A stretch of 64,000 nt of DNA, taken from positions 1,041,001-1,105,000 of the forward strand of contig NZ_NPJZ01000001.1 in the NCBI RefSeq assembly GCF_002245895.1, written 5' to 3'. The notes under the pieces are model-generated. The model was not told where the DNA came from. It made no database searches and worked only from the letters and a program-made list of their open reading frames with translations. Every line of letters begins with the position of its first letter. The first letter of the stretch is position 1. The DNA is from Rhodococcus sp. OK302 (GTDB taxonomy: Bacteria; Actinomycetota; Actinomycetes; Mycobacteriales; Mycobacteriaceae). This document shows, in pieces, positions 25,571 to 37,100 of the stretch. A program made the position numbers and the translations under genes.

Positions 25571-26035
25571 ATGGAAATACAAGGCACGGAAAGGCTTGTC
25601 ATTCGCCTCTACCCTGACTATGGCCATCCCAGTTCTCTCTGGCCCTCGAAGGAACTGGTAAGAATCAGCCGGCCGAGGCAGCCGTACGTTCTCCCCAGCC
25701 AGATTGGGATTGACGATGCTCTGGGAAAGAAGATACTGGCGTGGACTGACCGCTTCCAAAAGTTTTTCGTGGAGGAGGTCGACGGTTTCGCATCGCGGCC
25801 GTGTTGGCTTCCCGGGATAAATGTCTTCGACTGGTATGACGAGGGCTACGAAATTATTGAGGAGCTTCGCGCACAGTTCCCCGACGTGCAGGTTAAGCCC
25901 CAATTTGCGCAGTATGTTTTTTCGGCTAACGAGCGCCGGGAAAGCATGGGGCTATTGCCGATCAGCCTTCCAAACGAACCGAAGGCTGGCTATATAAGCA
26001 TTACTGATGTCCTGCACCCCAAGGGGCCAAAATAG
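25571..26035 (+). CDS. Hypothetical protein of low GC (orphan)
   Basis: A 154-residue acidic cytoplasmic protein that I cannot assign. It contains EIQGTERLVIRLYPDYG, an aromatic stretch WLPGINVFDWYDEGYEIIEE and a final block ISITDVLHPKGPK. Codon use is unlike its neighbours: A/T-ending codons such as ATA, TTT and AAA are frequent and GC is visibly about ten points lower. No partner domain or mobile element is adjacent. It may be a recently acquired orphan; its size and acidity would also suit an immunity or antitoxin protein, but nothing here proves that. Confidence 0.6.
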   Translation: MEIQGTERLVIRLYPDYGHPSSLWPSKELVRISRPRQPYVLPSQIGIDDALGKKILAWTDRFQKFFVEEVDGFASRPCWLPGINVFDWYDEGYEIIEELRAQFPDVQVKPQFAQYVFSANERRESMGLLPISLPNEPKAGYISITDVLHPKGPK

Positions 26036-26047
26036 TCGGCGCGTGAC

Positions 26048-26920
26048 CTACGGCCGTGGGTGTTGCCACTGTCGACGTTCGGGCTTCGTGAGTTTGCGGA
26101 TCAGATCGGCGAGTTGTTCAGGCTGATCGATCATCGCGTGATGATGGGCCGGCCGCAGGACGTGGAAGCGGCCGCCCAGATAGGTGGCCAACCGTTGTTG
26201 CTTGGCCATCCAGTCGACGGACCACGGTGTGTTGCGGCCGGTGTGGGCGGCCACGACGCTGATCGGAATATCGTGGAGGAGATGATCCTCTGATTCCCGT
26301 AATTCGTTGAGCTCCAACGCCATATCGGTGTAGGCGACGTATTCGACGAGTGCCGCTTCAAGATAATGCGGATCGCGGTAGATGTGCTTGACCCAGTTGT
26401 CCATGGTGGCGGACGGGCCGTCCGGCGGAACGGAATGGTTGAGAATTCTGCGAGTGGTGGTGCCCAGTAGTCGTTGAAGGCCGGTGGTGATGAAAGATGT
26501 TGCGACGGTATGGGATGCGGCCAGGAGAATGTCTCGGGGGATTAGGCGCTTCGGGTTTTTCTCGGCGCTGGAGTCGAGGAGCAGTATGCCGGCGGCTCGA
26601 TCGGGAAACAGTCGGGCAAAGCCTTCGACGTAGAACCCGGCTATCGAATGACCCACTGCCACAGAGGGTTCGGAGATTCCTAGGGCGTCGAGCACGTCGA
26701 TTATGCGCTGGGCCTCACAGTGCACGCTGGGCACTTCCGGCGACGGCTCGCTGAGTCCGAAGCCGGGCCGGTCGAAACGAACGACGGTGTGGTCCGACGA
26801 GAGGTGGCGCGCACAGTCGTCCCAGTCGAACCAGTTGCCGGCCAAGCCTCCGCAGAGGACGACGACGGGTCCGTCGCCCTCCACGAGGACGTGCAGCCTG
26901 ATCCCACCGACAGTCATCAT
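26048..26920 (-). CDS. Alpha/beta hydrolase
   Basis: About 290 residues with the alpha/beta-hydrolase core: the oxyanion region VVLCGGLAGNWFDWDD, nucleophile serine in VAVGHSIAGF, and a C-terminal histidine in LRPAHHHAMIDQP. No signal peptide, so cytoplasmic. ATG 26920 is given, but a TTG at 26947 would add nine residues beginning MFHVKP; neither has a well-spaced RBS. It lies 30 bp or less downstream of lysX on the same strand and may be co-transcribed with it. A parS-like sequence overlaps the possible TTG start. Substrate unknown. Confidence 0.8.
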   Translation of the reverse strand: MMTVGGIRLHVLVEGDGPVVVLCGGLAGNWFDWDDCARHLSSDHTVVRFDRPGFGLSEPSPEVPSVHCEAQRIIDVLDALGISEPSVAVGHSIAGFYVEGFARLFPDRAAGILLLDSSAEKNPKRLIPRDILLAASHTVATSFITTGLQRLLGTTTRRILNHSVPPDGPSATMDNWVKHIYRDPHYLEAALVEYVAYTDMALELNELRESEDHLLHDIPISVVAAHTGRNTPWSVDWMAKQQRLATYLGGRFHVLRPAHHHAMIDQPEQLADLIRKLTKPERRQWQHPRP

Positions 26921-26930
26921 GTCGCCCGGT

Positions 26931-26946
26931 GGTTTCACGTGGAACA
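26931..26946. promoter_or_regulatory. parS-like ParB binding sequence
   Basis: GGTTTCACGTGGAACA matches the parS consensus TGTTTCACGTGAAACA at 14 of 16 positions, including an intact TTTCACGTG core. It lies at the lysX/hydrolase junction. True parS sites often sit inside coding starts and give an MFHVKH-like peptide; here the overlapping frame reads MFHVKP. Confidence 0.45.
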
Positions 26947-26950
26947 ACTC

Positions 26951-30310
<3,360 letters not shown>

Positions 30311-30390
30311 CGAGCTTCCTCCCATGCCGGTCGATCAGTCCTCACCGCTTCAGTGTGGTCTGTCGTGTCTGGTTTTGTGGGAGGAGGAGA

Positions 30391-30627
30391 ATGTTGCTCA
30401 TGACCGCCAACATTCCTGCAGTTCAGATTCGTGACGAAATGATCCGACTCGGCCAGTTTCTCAAGCTCGCAAACCTCATCGAGTCCGGTGCCGAGGCCAA
30501 GGAAGTGATTGCCGACGGTTTGGTATCGGTCAACGGTGAGGTGGAGGACCGTCGAGGCCGTCAGCTTCGGGACGGCGATGTGGTCGAGATCGGCGGGATG
30601 GCTGCCAAGGTGGAAGCTCCCGCCTGA
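30391..30627 (+). CDS. S4-domain RNA-binding protein
   Basis: A 78-residue protein that is essentially one S4 domain (IRLGQFLKLANLIESGAEAK, then VNGEVEDRRGRQLRDGDVVEI), like YaaA/YbcJ proteins, which bind structured RNA. ATG 30391 follows GGAGGAGGAG; ATG 30400 is an alternative. It is divergent from lysX with an 80-bp gap and converges on rraA. Confidence 0.88.
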   Translation: MLLMTANIPAVQIRDEMIRLGQFLKLANLIESGAEAKEVIADGLVSVNGEVEDRRGRQLRDGDVVEIGGMAAKVEAPA

Positions 30628-30635
30628 TCCCGTCT

Positions 30636-31112
30636 CTACTTTTCGCGGACGACTATCCCGTCGTGGTCGCTGTAGACGATCTCGCCCGGATTGAAGGTGA
30701 CGCCGCCGATTTCGACGGGCACGTTCTTTTCACCGGAGCCGGTCTGCGTGCTCTTGCGGGGGTTGGTACCCAGTGCCTTGACGCCGATGTCGAGGGTGCG
30801 CAGGATCGCGGAGTCGCGGACCGCTCCGTTGACGATGACGCCGGCCCAGCCGTTGTCGACGCCCCGTCCGGCGATGATGTCGCCGACCAGTGCTGTGTGA
30901 ATGCCGGCGTCACCGTCAACAACGAGGACACCGCCGTTGCCGGGTTCGCTGAGGGTCTGCTTGACCAGCAGGTTGTCCTGGAAGCACTTGATGGTGGTGA
31001 TGGGGCCCGCAAAAATTTCGCGGCCGCCGAACTGAGTGAACTGCGTATCGCAGCTACGGATGTCAGGTCCGATTTCGTCGGCAAGGTCAGCGGTGGCTAC
31101 AGGCTCAGTCAT
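30636..31112 (-). CDS. rraA: RraA family protein (RNase E regulator / HMG aldolase-like)
   Basis: A 158-residue RraA-fold protein covering the full family: [10 protein letters not shown] at the N-terminus, [54 protein letters not shown], and the C-terminal [14 protein letters not shown]. The Gly-Arg-Asp metal/substrate region of the aldolase members is retained (NGAVRD), so it may be a 4-hydroxy-4-methyl-2-oxoglutarate aldolase; E. coli RraA instead inhibits RNase E. Which applies here is unclear. It is followed on the minus strand only by the convergent S4 gene. Confidence 0.9.
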   Translation of the reverse strand: MTEPVATADLADEIGPDIRSCDTQFTQFGGREIFAGPITTIKCFQDNLLVKQTLSEPGNGGVLVVDGDAGIHTALVGDIIAGRGVDNGWAGVIVNGAVRDSAILRTLDIGVKALGTNPRKSTQTGSGEKNVPVEIGGVTFNPGEIVYSDHDGIVVREK

Positions 31113-31134
31113 GCGTCACAGAATAGTCGGCACG

Positions 31135-32031
31135 TCAGGCCTGGGCCTGTTGGTCCGTTCTGAGGTGCTTGACGGGGCATCCGGTGGGGAACGTTCCCAG
31201 TTCTTCCACCTTGTAGCCGGCTGGGTAGCTGCGAATGCTCGACTGCTCGCGTGCGAACTTTCGGGTGGTGCGCACGGGGAAGAGGCGCAGTAGTCGGCCT
31301 CGGGCTTTGAGGGCGCCCCGCGAGATCAGGCGCATCGCGGCGGAAGGACGTTTGTACCCGAAGGCGTCGAGAAGGTGGTTGTCCATGAGAGAGAACGCAA
31401 ATCCCTTGACGAGCGCTTTTGGTGCGAAGTTGTTGGGCGGGAACGTGCACATCAGGTCGAGGGTGGCATCGGCGACCGCACGAGCGCCGGGGTCGAACGA
31501 AAAGTGCTCTCTCTCATAGTCATCCATGAACTTTGCAAACTTTTCGTACGTGTCGGGAGTGTCCTTGATGTTCATGTGTCGACCGAGTTGGCGATAGTAG
31601 TTCACGGACCCGGCAATTTCGTTGGTGGTCATCTTGCGCCAGCCGTAGGCGTCGAGCCAGCGCACGGGAGTGACGACAAACGTGGACAGCACATAAACCA
31701 TGTCGTCGTTGGAAATGTCGTACGATCCGTGCATTTGATTCATTCGCCGGACACTTGTCCGACCCTCTGGGCTCCCGAGGCCATGCTCGAGAATCGAGTC
31801 GAGAATGAGAGTGGTGTCGTCGTAGCGTTTTTGGACTTTGTCGGTGAACTCGCCGGTGGAGAACAGCAGCTTGCCGATGGAGGGCACAGCGTAGGTGCGG
31901 AACAGCGCGAAACTGAGTGCCTGGGTGACGTCCCACGGGAATTCTTGTGTGGTCAGGATGCGCGACATTTCCTCGTAGTCGGTTTCGGGATCCAGTCGAT
32001 CCGTGCGACTGCGTAGTTCGTATCGCTTCAT
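31135..32031 (-). CDS. Oxygenase MpaB family protein (DUF2236)
   Basis: A 298-residue helical protein of the MpaB/latex-clearing-protein-like family. Family marks are ALFRTYAVPSIGKLLFSTGE, RRMNQMHGSYDISNDDMVYV (the conserved Arg and a candidate heme-ligating His) and PVRWLDAYGWRKMT. Relatives bind heme b and cleave or oxidise hydrophobic substrates such as rubber or mycophenolic acid; for most, including this one, the substrate is unknown. It is upstream of rraA with a 22-bp gap and divergent from the small secreted protein gene. Confidence 0.8.
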   Translation of the reverse strand: MKRYELRSRTDRLDPETDYEEMSRILTTQEFPWDVTQALSFALFRTYAVPSIGKLLFSTGEFTDKVQKRYDDTTLILDSILEHGLGSPEGRTSVRRMNQMHGSYDISNDDMVYVLSTFVVTPVRWLDAYGWRKMTTNEIAGSVNYYRQLGRHMNIKDTPDTYEKFAKFMDDYEREHFSFDPGARAVADATLDLMCTFPPNNFAPKALVKGFAFSLMDNHLLDAFGYKRPSAAMRLISRGALKARGRLLRLFPVRTTRKFAREQSSIRSYPAGYKVEELGTFPTGCPVKHLRTDQQAQA

Positions 32032-32079
32032 GGGAGCACTCCAAGGCTAGGTGTGAGCTATGCCACCGAGAGTAGTTCT

Positions 32080-32095
32080 GACAACGCGTGTTGTC
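32080..32095. promoter_or_regulatory. Operator-like palindrome in divergent region
   Basis: GACAACGCGTGTTGTC has 6-bp arms GACAAC/GTTGTC around a 4-nt centre and lies between the MpaB gene start (32031) and the secreted protein start (32184). The form ACAAC-N4-GTTGT is common for TetR-type operators. No such regulator is adjacent. Confidence 0.4.
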
Positions 32096-32113
32096 TAGTG
32101 CTTCGGATTGGTC

Positions 32114-32155
32114 GGTATCCGATCGTTTCAGGGGTTGTAGCAGGGGTATCCGATC
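32114..32155 (+). repeat. Two direct repeats, 31 bp apart
   Basis: GGTATCCGATC occurs at 32114-32124 and again at 32145-32155. The 31-bp period is close to three helical turns, so both copies face the same side of the DNA. They lie 29-70 bp before the start of the secreted protein gene. Confidence 0.5.
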
Positions 32156-32183
32156 AACGGAATTGTCGAACCGAGGAGTTCCC

Positions 32184-32642
32184 ATGAGCGTGCCCCGCAC
32201 CGTCCGAATCCTGGCAGCTGTCGGACTGCCAATCGTCGCGTCAGTTATGTACGCGGGCACTGCATCCGCGGATCCGCCTCATCCCTTCGGTGGCGCCGCC
32301 GTCACCGTCGGATGCCCCAATCAGGGTTCGTTGGCATCGTTCACCGGTTTGACCGGGCAATCCGGTCCGGAGGCGAATCCACCCATTGCCAAGGGTGATA
32401 TCCGGTTCGAGTCCTTCCCGGCGGCCGCGCCGCTGCCGGCCGCCGGTCAGGTCACTGTTGCCTGGGTCAATACCGATACGGGCCTGTCGGGAATCGTCGA
32501 TCTGATGGGGACGTATCCCTATCTATCCGCGACCGTCAATACCGGTGTCGGAAACGTCGTTGCGACGGCTTTCGGCTCCATCAACTGGGGCAGTAGCCCT
32601 ATCTGCCAAAGTAATCCGACGATCGGTCGATTTATTGCCTAG
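32184..32642 (+). CDS. Small secreted protein, unknown function
   Basis: A 152-residue exported protein starting at ATG 32184 after GAGGAG. The signal peptide ends at GTASADPP. The mature part has two cysteines (VGCPNQG and SPICQSN), probably a disulfide, and repeated beta-type strands ([20 protein letters not shown]). It resembles small secreted proteins of mycobacteria and rhodococci without known function. Its last 11 bp overlap the end of the convergent phosphatase fragment. Confidence 0.78.
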   Translation: MSVPRTVRILAAVGLPIVASVMYAGTASADPPHPFGGAAVTVGCPNQGSLASFTGLTGQSGPEANPPIAKGDIRFESFPAAAPLPAAGQVTVAWVNTDTGLSGIVDLMGTYPYLSATVNTGVGNVVATAFGSINWGSSPICQSNPTIGRFIA

Positions 32643-33081
32643 AAATTTCCGGTAGGCAACGCTCGAGCTCGGTGGGTGTGTAGAAGAAGCTACCGCTTGC
32701 TACCGGTGTGCAGGGCTCGGCAAACGCGGTTTCGCGCTCGTTGTAGAGCATGCGAACCAGCTGCGCATTGTCGGGTCCGGAGTAGACATCCCACGAGATG
32801 TTCGCGGCCATCGGGCTGACGTGCTCCCCGCGCCAGGGGTTGTTCGCGTACGTGTACAGCTCGCCCTCAGGCTGCTGAACTGTGCTGCCGGGCAGCTTCA
32901 GCAGTGCCGCGAACGGGATGATCGTCTCTGCGTGTGCAAATCGGAAATCCGCTCCGGGCAGTGCATTTGCGTTCGTATGTGCCTTCAGGCCTGCGAGGAA
33001 CTCGTCCCGCAGGACGGTCGCCATCCGGTAGGTCACGTGCCGAGATGGCACGACCGTAGGAAAGTTAGAGCGACTAAGCAT
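32632..33081 (-). pseudogene. N-terminally truncated MINPP-type histidine phosphatase
   Basis: The 149-residue frame matches only the C-terminal third of multiple inositol-polyphosphate phosphatases: the proton-donor motif HAE in [16 protein letters not shown], followed by [20 protein letters not shown] and [11 protein letters not shown]. The essential N-terminal RHGxRxP motif, which should lie some 250-300 residues earlier, is absent. The frame stays open only about 20 codons further upstream before a stop, and the exporter gene then begins. It therefore looks like a remnant of a deleted phytase/phosphatase gene. Confidence 0.65.
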
Positions 33082-33139
33082 CTGGAAATGGCAGATTGGA
33101 GGGCCTGCGTGTGGACGCGAGGTTACAAGTCGGATTCAC

Positions 33140-33877
33140 CTACGTCAGGCCGACCGCGCTCTTGGCCAGCAGTACCGTGGCGGCCGCGATGATGATGTAG
33201 GTGGTGGCGCGACTCAAGGCGGACAGCGATATTCGCCGCGACAGGTAGGAACCGAGCACGTGGCCGCAGGCCAGTAGGGGAGAGAATACCGCCGCAGTCA
33301 GTAGTTCTGTTCCGGTGATGCCAACCTGCAGTTCGAGAGCAAGCAGCGTTGCCACCGCCATGACAAGAAAGATCGTCGAGAGCGTGGAACGCAGTGTGGC
33401 GGCGTCGTTCGGGCGATAGGTGAGCGAGAGCGGTGGACCGGGCATCGCGGCCAATGCGCCCATGAATCCGGCCGCCGCGCCGGCGCCGGCAAGTGTTCGT
33501 CGCGAACCCACTACAGACTTGCCCGAGAGCAGAACCGCCCCTGCACTCAATGCAAGTACGGCAACCAGACATTGCACGGCCGCGGTATCGACCCGCTGCA
33601 GAAACCACAGGCCGACGACGATTCCGGGAATCATTGTGACGGTGGCGATTCCTACTGTCCGAGCGTCGCAGTGTGTGCGCTCTCGTATCGCCACCATGAG
33701 CATCATCGGAATTGTGAGAATCAGCAACGGTGCTGGAACAAGTTGGGGTGCAACGAGAATCAGGGTAGGTCCGGCGATCAAACCGAAACCCGATCCGGTT
33801 GCCGATTGAATCGTCGCTGAGACGACGAGTATGCAGGCAACCAGGAGAAGAATCACATTTCCCAGTCTGCGGCGCAT
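33140..33877 (-). CDS. TauE/SafE-family exporter (candidate isethionate/sulfite exporter)
   Basis: A 245-residue membrane protein (ATG 33877; a longer frame to 34003 would run into the divergent regulator). It has seven or eight hydrophobic segments, with the family pattern GSGFGLIAGPTLILVAPQLV near the N-terminus and its second-half counterpart GFMGALAAMPGPPLSLTY. Members export sulfite, sulfoacetate or isethionate. It is divergent from the MocR-type regulator and belongs by position to the taurine-type cluster, where an IsfE/TauE role is expected. Substrate is inferred from neighbours only. Confidence 0.75.
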   Translation of the reverse strand: MRRRLGNVILLLVACILVVSATIQSATGSGFGLIAGPTLILVAPQLVPAPLLILTIPMMLMVAIRERTHCDARTVGIATVTMIPGIVVGLWFLQRVDTAAVQCLVAVLALSAGAVLLSGKSVVGSRRTLAGAGAAAGFMGALAAMPGPPLSLTYRPNDAATLRSTLSTIFLVMAVATLLALELQVGITGTELLTAAVFSPLLACGHVLGSYLSRRISLSALSRATTYIIIAAATVLLAKSAVGLT

Positions 33878-33954
33878 CTGGCACTGATGGAAGATCCAGT
33901 TTGTGCAAGCATTGAGAGGGCCAGAATGTGGGCCGGTACAAGGAGGAATGCACA

Positions 33955-35481
33955 GTGCGATCGCACGACGATCTCGGTCAACTGTTACAAGGCACGTCGG
34001 CACTTCTCGACGCGGACTCCACTGTGCCGATGTACCGACGGGTTCGAGCGATGATCGAAGATCTACTTGCTCGCGGTGTGTTCGACAGCGGTCGGCCGAT
34101 GCCGTCCACCCGGTATCTGGCCCAGGAACTCGGTGTTTCCCGAAACACGGTAGCCGCTGCCTATGACGAGTTGATAGCGCTCGGAGTCATCGAGAGCCGT
34201 CCTCGCAGTGGACTTTACGCGGCCGCTCCGCTCACCCGCGCATCTCCGGTCGAGTCGGCTTCGCGCGCAGTACCTGTCGACTGGTCCACCCTGCTGCAAC
34301 CGCGAGAAAGTGTCGAGTTCACTCGAACCCTCGGGCACCCTGACGCATTCGACTACCCGTACCCGTTCATCAGCTCTCAGCCCGAACTGCGTTCGTTCCC
34401 GGTGCGCGGGTGGCTTCGCGCCGCCAGTGAGGCAATGACCGGTCCGCACCTCAAATACAGCGTGCGCGACGCCGTCGACCAGGATGATCCGCTACTCGTC
34501 GAGGCCTTGCGCAAAGAGATTCTCCCGTCGCGCGGTATCGAGGCGAACGCCGACGAGATTCTCGTGACCAGTGGTACTCAGCAAGGGTTGTCGTTGATTG
34601 CCGACGTACTGATGCATCCCGGCAAGATCATGGGATTCGAGAACCCCGGATACCTCGACGCCATGCATATCTTCAAGCGCTCCGGAGTGGGGTTGTCTCC
34701 GATACCCGTCGACGGCCGCGGCGCAGTATTCGATCAATCGACAGTGTTCGACGCTATGTACCTCACGCCCAGCCATCATCACCCCACCAATGTCACGTTG
34801 AGCCTCCCCCGGCGCAAGTTGCTCCTCGAATTGCTGGAGGAGAGAAACGGTTTCGTGATCGAAGACGACTACGACAGCGAATTCCGTTTCCGCGGGCGGC
34901 CAACACCGTCGCTCAAATCGCTGGGGGACAACCGCCGCGTCATCTATCTCGGATCGTTCTCGAAATTCCTGTCGGCGGGACTGCGAATCGGCTACATCGT
35001 GGCGGATCCTCCTGTTATCGCGGCACTTCGAGCCGAGCGGCACCACCGGACGAAGCATCTGCCGGGGCACATCCAACGCTCGTTGGCGCTGTTCATCACC
35101 TCCGGTGACTATCACAAGGTTCTGCGTTCACACCGTCGCAGGCTCAAGCAGAACTGGGAGATCATCACCGACTCCGTCAACAAATACATGCCCCGCGTAG
35201 AAGCGCCGTCGTTTCCTCCGGGCGGTGTCAGCATCTGGTACACCGGCCCGGAGGATCTCGATGCCGCCGAGTTGACGGACAGAGCGGCACGCCAAGGCAT
35301 TCTGGTTGCGGATGGTTCGCGCTATTTCTTTCCCGGTACGGGTTCCCGCAACTGCCTGCGCTTGGGTTTCGGTTCGATTGCGCAGCAGTCGATCGAACCG
35401 GGTATCGCGCTGCTCGGCAGCATCGCTCACCGGATGCTCGAGGAGTCACGATCCGCTAGCGGTCACCGCGGGCCGTCGTAG
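33955..35481 (+). CDS. MocR/PdxR-type (GntR-aminotransferase) transcriptional regulator
   Basis: A 508-residue regulator starting at GTG 33955, 8 nt after AGGAGG. A GntR-type winged helix occupies about residues 20-90 (PMPSTRYLAQELGVSRNTV), and an aminotransferase-like domain fills the rest with the PLP-lysine region YLGSFSKFLSAGLRIGYIV. These proteins bind PLP and sense it or an amino substrate; TauR of Rhodobacter activates taurine genes in this way. It is divergent from the exporter, and its 3' end overlaps that of the convergent aminotransferase by 19 bp. It is the obvious regulator of the surrounding cluster. Confidence 0.88.
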   Translation: MRSHDDLGQLLQGTSALLDADSTVPMYRRVRAMIEDLLARGVFDSGRPMPSTRYLAQELGVSRNTVAAAYDELIALGVIESRPRSGLYAAAPLTRASPVESASRAVPVDWSTLLQPRESVEFTRTLGHPDAFDYPYPFISSQPELRSFPVRGWLRAASEAMTGPHLKYSVRDAVDQDDPLLVEALRKEILPSRGIEANADEILVTSGTQQGLSLIADVLMHPGKIMGFENPGYLDAMHIFKRSGVGLSPIPVDGRGAVFDQSTVFDAMYLTPSHHHPTNVTLSLPRRKLLLELLEERNGFVIEDDYDSEFRFRGRPTPSLKSLGDNRRVIYLGSFSKFLSAGLRIGYIVADPPVIAALRAERHHRTKHLPGHIQRSLALFITSGDYHKVLRSHRRRLKQNWEIITDSVNKYMPRVEAPSFPPGGVSIWYTGPEDLDAAELTDRAARQGILVADGSRYFFPGTGSRNCLRLGFGSIAQQSIEPGIALLGSIAHRMLEESRSASGHRGPS

Positions 35482-36815
35482 TACGAGTCGGCCACGTCGA
35501 GTGCCGTGTCGAGCATCGCCATCGCGGCGTTGACCTGGGTGGGCGTCACAGTGCACGGGGGGACGACGTGGATGCGGTGGTAGTTGTTGAAGACGAGCAG
35601 ACCGGCCTCGCGAGCAGCGGCCATCGTCTGACCAATGGCAGCATTGGTTCCGCCGTACGGAGAGAGTGGCTCTCGGGTCTCACGGTTTGTCACCAGATCG
35701 AGTGCCCAGAAGACGCCGAGCCCGCGGACGTCGCCGACGCTGGGGTGCTTCTCGGCGAGCGCACGCAAGCCGGGGCCGAGTGACGTGCGGCCGATGAACT
35801 CGGCGTTCTCGACAATGGATTCCTCGTGCATCGTCGTTATCGTCGCGACGGCCGCAGCACAGGCCAGGGGGTGGCCGGAGTAGGTCATCCCACCGGGGTA
35901 CGGACGCTCGGCAAACGAGTTGTAGATCTTCTCGCCGATGATGACTCCGCCGAGAGGTACGTAGCCCGAGTTGACGCCCTTGGCGAAGGTGATCAGATCA
36001 GGAATTGCGTCGTAGTGGTCGATGGCCATCCACGCGCCGGTACGACCGAAGCCTGACATGACCTCGTCACAGATCATGACAATGCCGTACCGATCGCAGA
36101 TGTCACGAACACCCGCCATGTATCCGGGCGGCGGCGGCATGATGCCGGACGTACCCGGGACGGATTCGACGATGAGGGCGGCAAAGGCTGCCGGTCCCTC
36201 GAATCGGATCAACGTCTCGAGGTGTTCCAGAGCGCGCTCACATTCCTGTTCCTCTGTCTCGGAACGGAACTCGGATCGATAGAGGAATGGTCCGTGGAAG
36301 TGGACGGCACCCGAGTTGCCGTAGTCGTTCGGCCAGCGTCGGTGGTCTCCGGAGAGATTGATCGTCTCGGCGGTAGCGCCGTGATAGGAGCGGTAGGCCG
36401 AGAGGATCTTGTATCGTCCGGTGTGCAAGCGCGCCATACGAATTGCGTGCTCGTTGGCATCGGCGCCGCCACTGGTGAAGAAGACCCGTTCCATCCCTTC
36501 GGGAGAAATTTCGGCGATCAGACGCGCTGCCTCGGACCGTGCCTCGTTGGCGTGAGCCGGCGCAATGGTGCACAGCTTTGCGGCCTGCTCTTGAATTGCC
36601 GCAACAACCTTCGGATGCTGGTGGCCGACGTTGGTGTAGACGAGTTGGGAAGAGAAGTCGAGGTATTCCTTGCCGTCCCCGTCCCAGAGGTAGCAGCCGT
36701 CTGTGCGCTCGACAACCATGGGCTGCAATGACTTCTGTGCCGACCACGAATGGAAGACGTGGGCTCGGTCCAGTTCATACGTCCGTTGTGCGGTGCTGAT
36801 TGCGGGAGCTGCCAT
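35463..36815 (-). CDS. Class III aminotransferase (candidate taurine:pyruvate aminotransferase)
   Basis: A 450-residue PLP enzyme from ATG 36815, preceded by AGGAGG at good spacing. Features include SGGADANEHAIRMAR for the phosphate site, ICDEVMSGFGRTG with the PLP-binding Asp, and Lys279 in ITFAKGVNSGYVPLGG as Schiff-base lysine. Omega-aminotransferases of this type move amino groups from terminal amines to pyruvate or 2-oxoglutarate. Placed between a MocR-type regulator and a TauCAB-like importer with an SDR, it is probably a taurine:pyruvate enzyme giving sulfoacetaldehyde and alanine; beta-alanine or another omega-amine are alternatives. Confidence 0.8.
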   Translation of the reverse strand: MAAPAISTAQRTYELDRAHVFHSWSAQKSLQPMVVERTDGCYLWDGDGKEYLDFSSQLVYTNVGHQHPKVVAAIQEQAAKLCTIAPAHANEARSEAARLIAEISPEGMERVFFTSGGADANEHAIRMARLHTGRYKILSAYRSYHGATAETINLSGDHRRWPNDYGNSGAVHFHGPFLYRSEFRSETEEQECERALEHLETLIRFEGPAAFAALIVESVPGTSGIMPPPPGYMAGVRDICDRYGIVMICDEVMSGFGRTGAWMAIDHYDAIPDLITFAKGVNSGYVPLGGVIIGEKIYNSFAERPYPGGMTYSGHPLACAAAVATITTMHEESIVENAEFIGRTSLGPGLRALAEKHPSVGDVRGLGVFWALDLVTNRETREPLSPYGGTNAAIGQTMAAAREAGLLVFNNYHRIHVVPPCTVTPTQVNAAMAMLDTALDVADSYYDGPR

Positions 36816-36915
36816 GGCAGGTACCTCCTGATCGAGGGGTTGAAACTGTGCGTCCACTCAATGATGGAGAACGGATGTGGTCCGCCGCCAGATCCAGATT
36901 CCGGGGAATTTCGAG

Positions 36916-36975
36916 GGGCCAGTTACACGGACGAACTATTGCGTTAACACGAGAACGGAACGTTACGACTGGCCC
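36916..36975. promoter_or_regulatory. Inverted repeat in the divergent aminotransferase/SDR region
   Basis: GGGCCAGT (36916-36923) and ACTGGCCC (36968-36975) are exact complements 44 nt apart in the 285-bp intergenic region, which otherwise holds no gene. The spacing would allow looping between two bound dimers of the MocR-type regulator, but this is only a positional argument. Confidence 0.3.
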
Positions 36976-37100
36976 GAGAAAATGACCATGCAGGTGGCTC
37001 TGGAGTAGGTGCCAGATCGGGAGAACACTGGTGCACAGTTCAGCAGCGCCTTGGGGTATCTCTCAGGGCCGAAACATCATTCATCGAGGAGTTCCCAACT

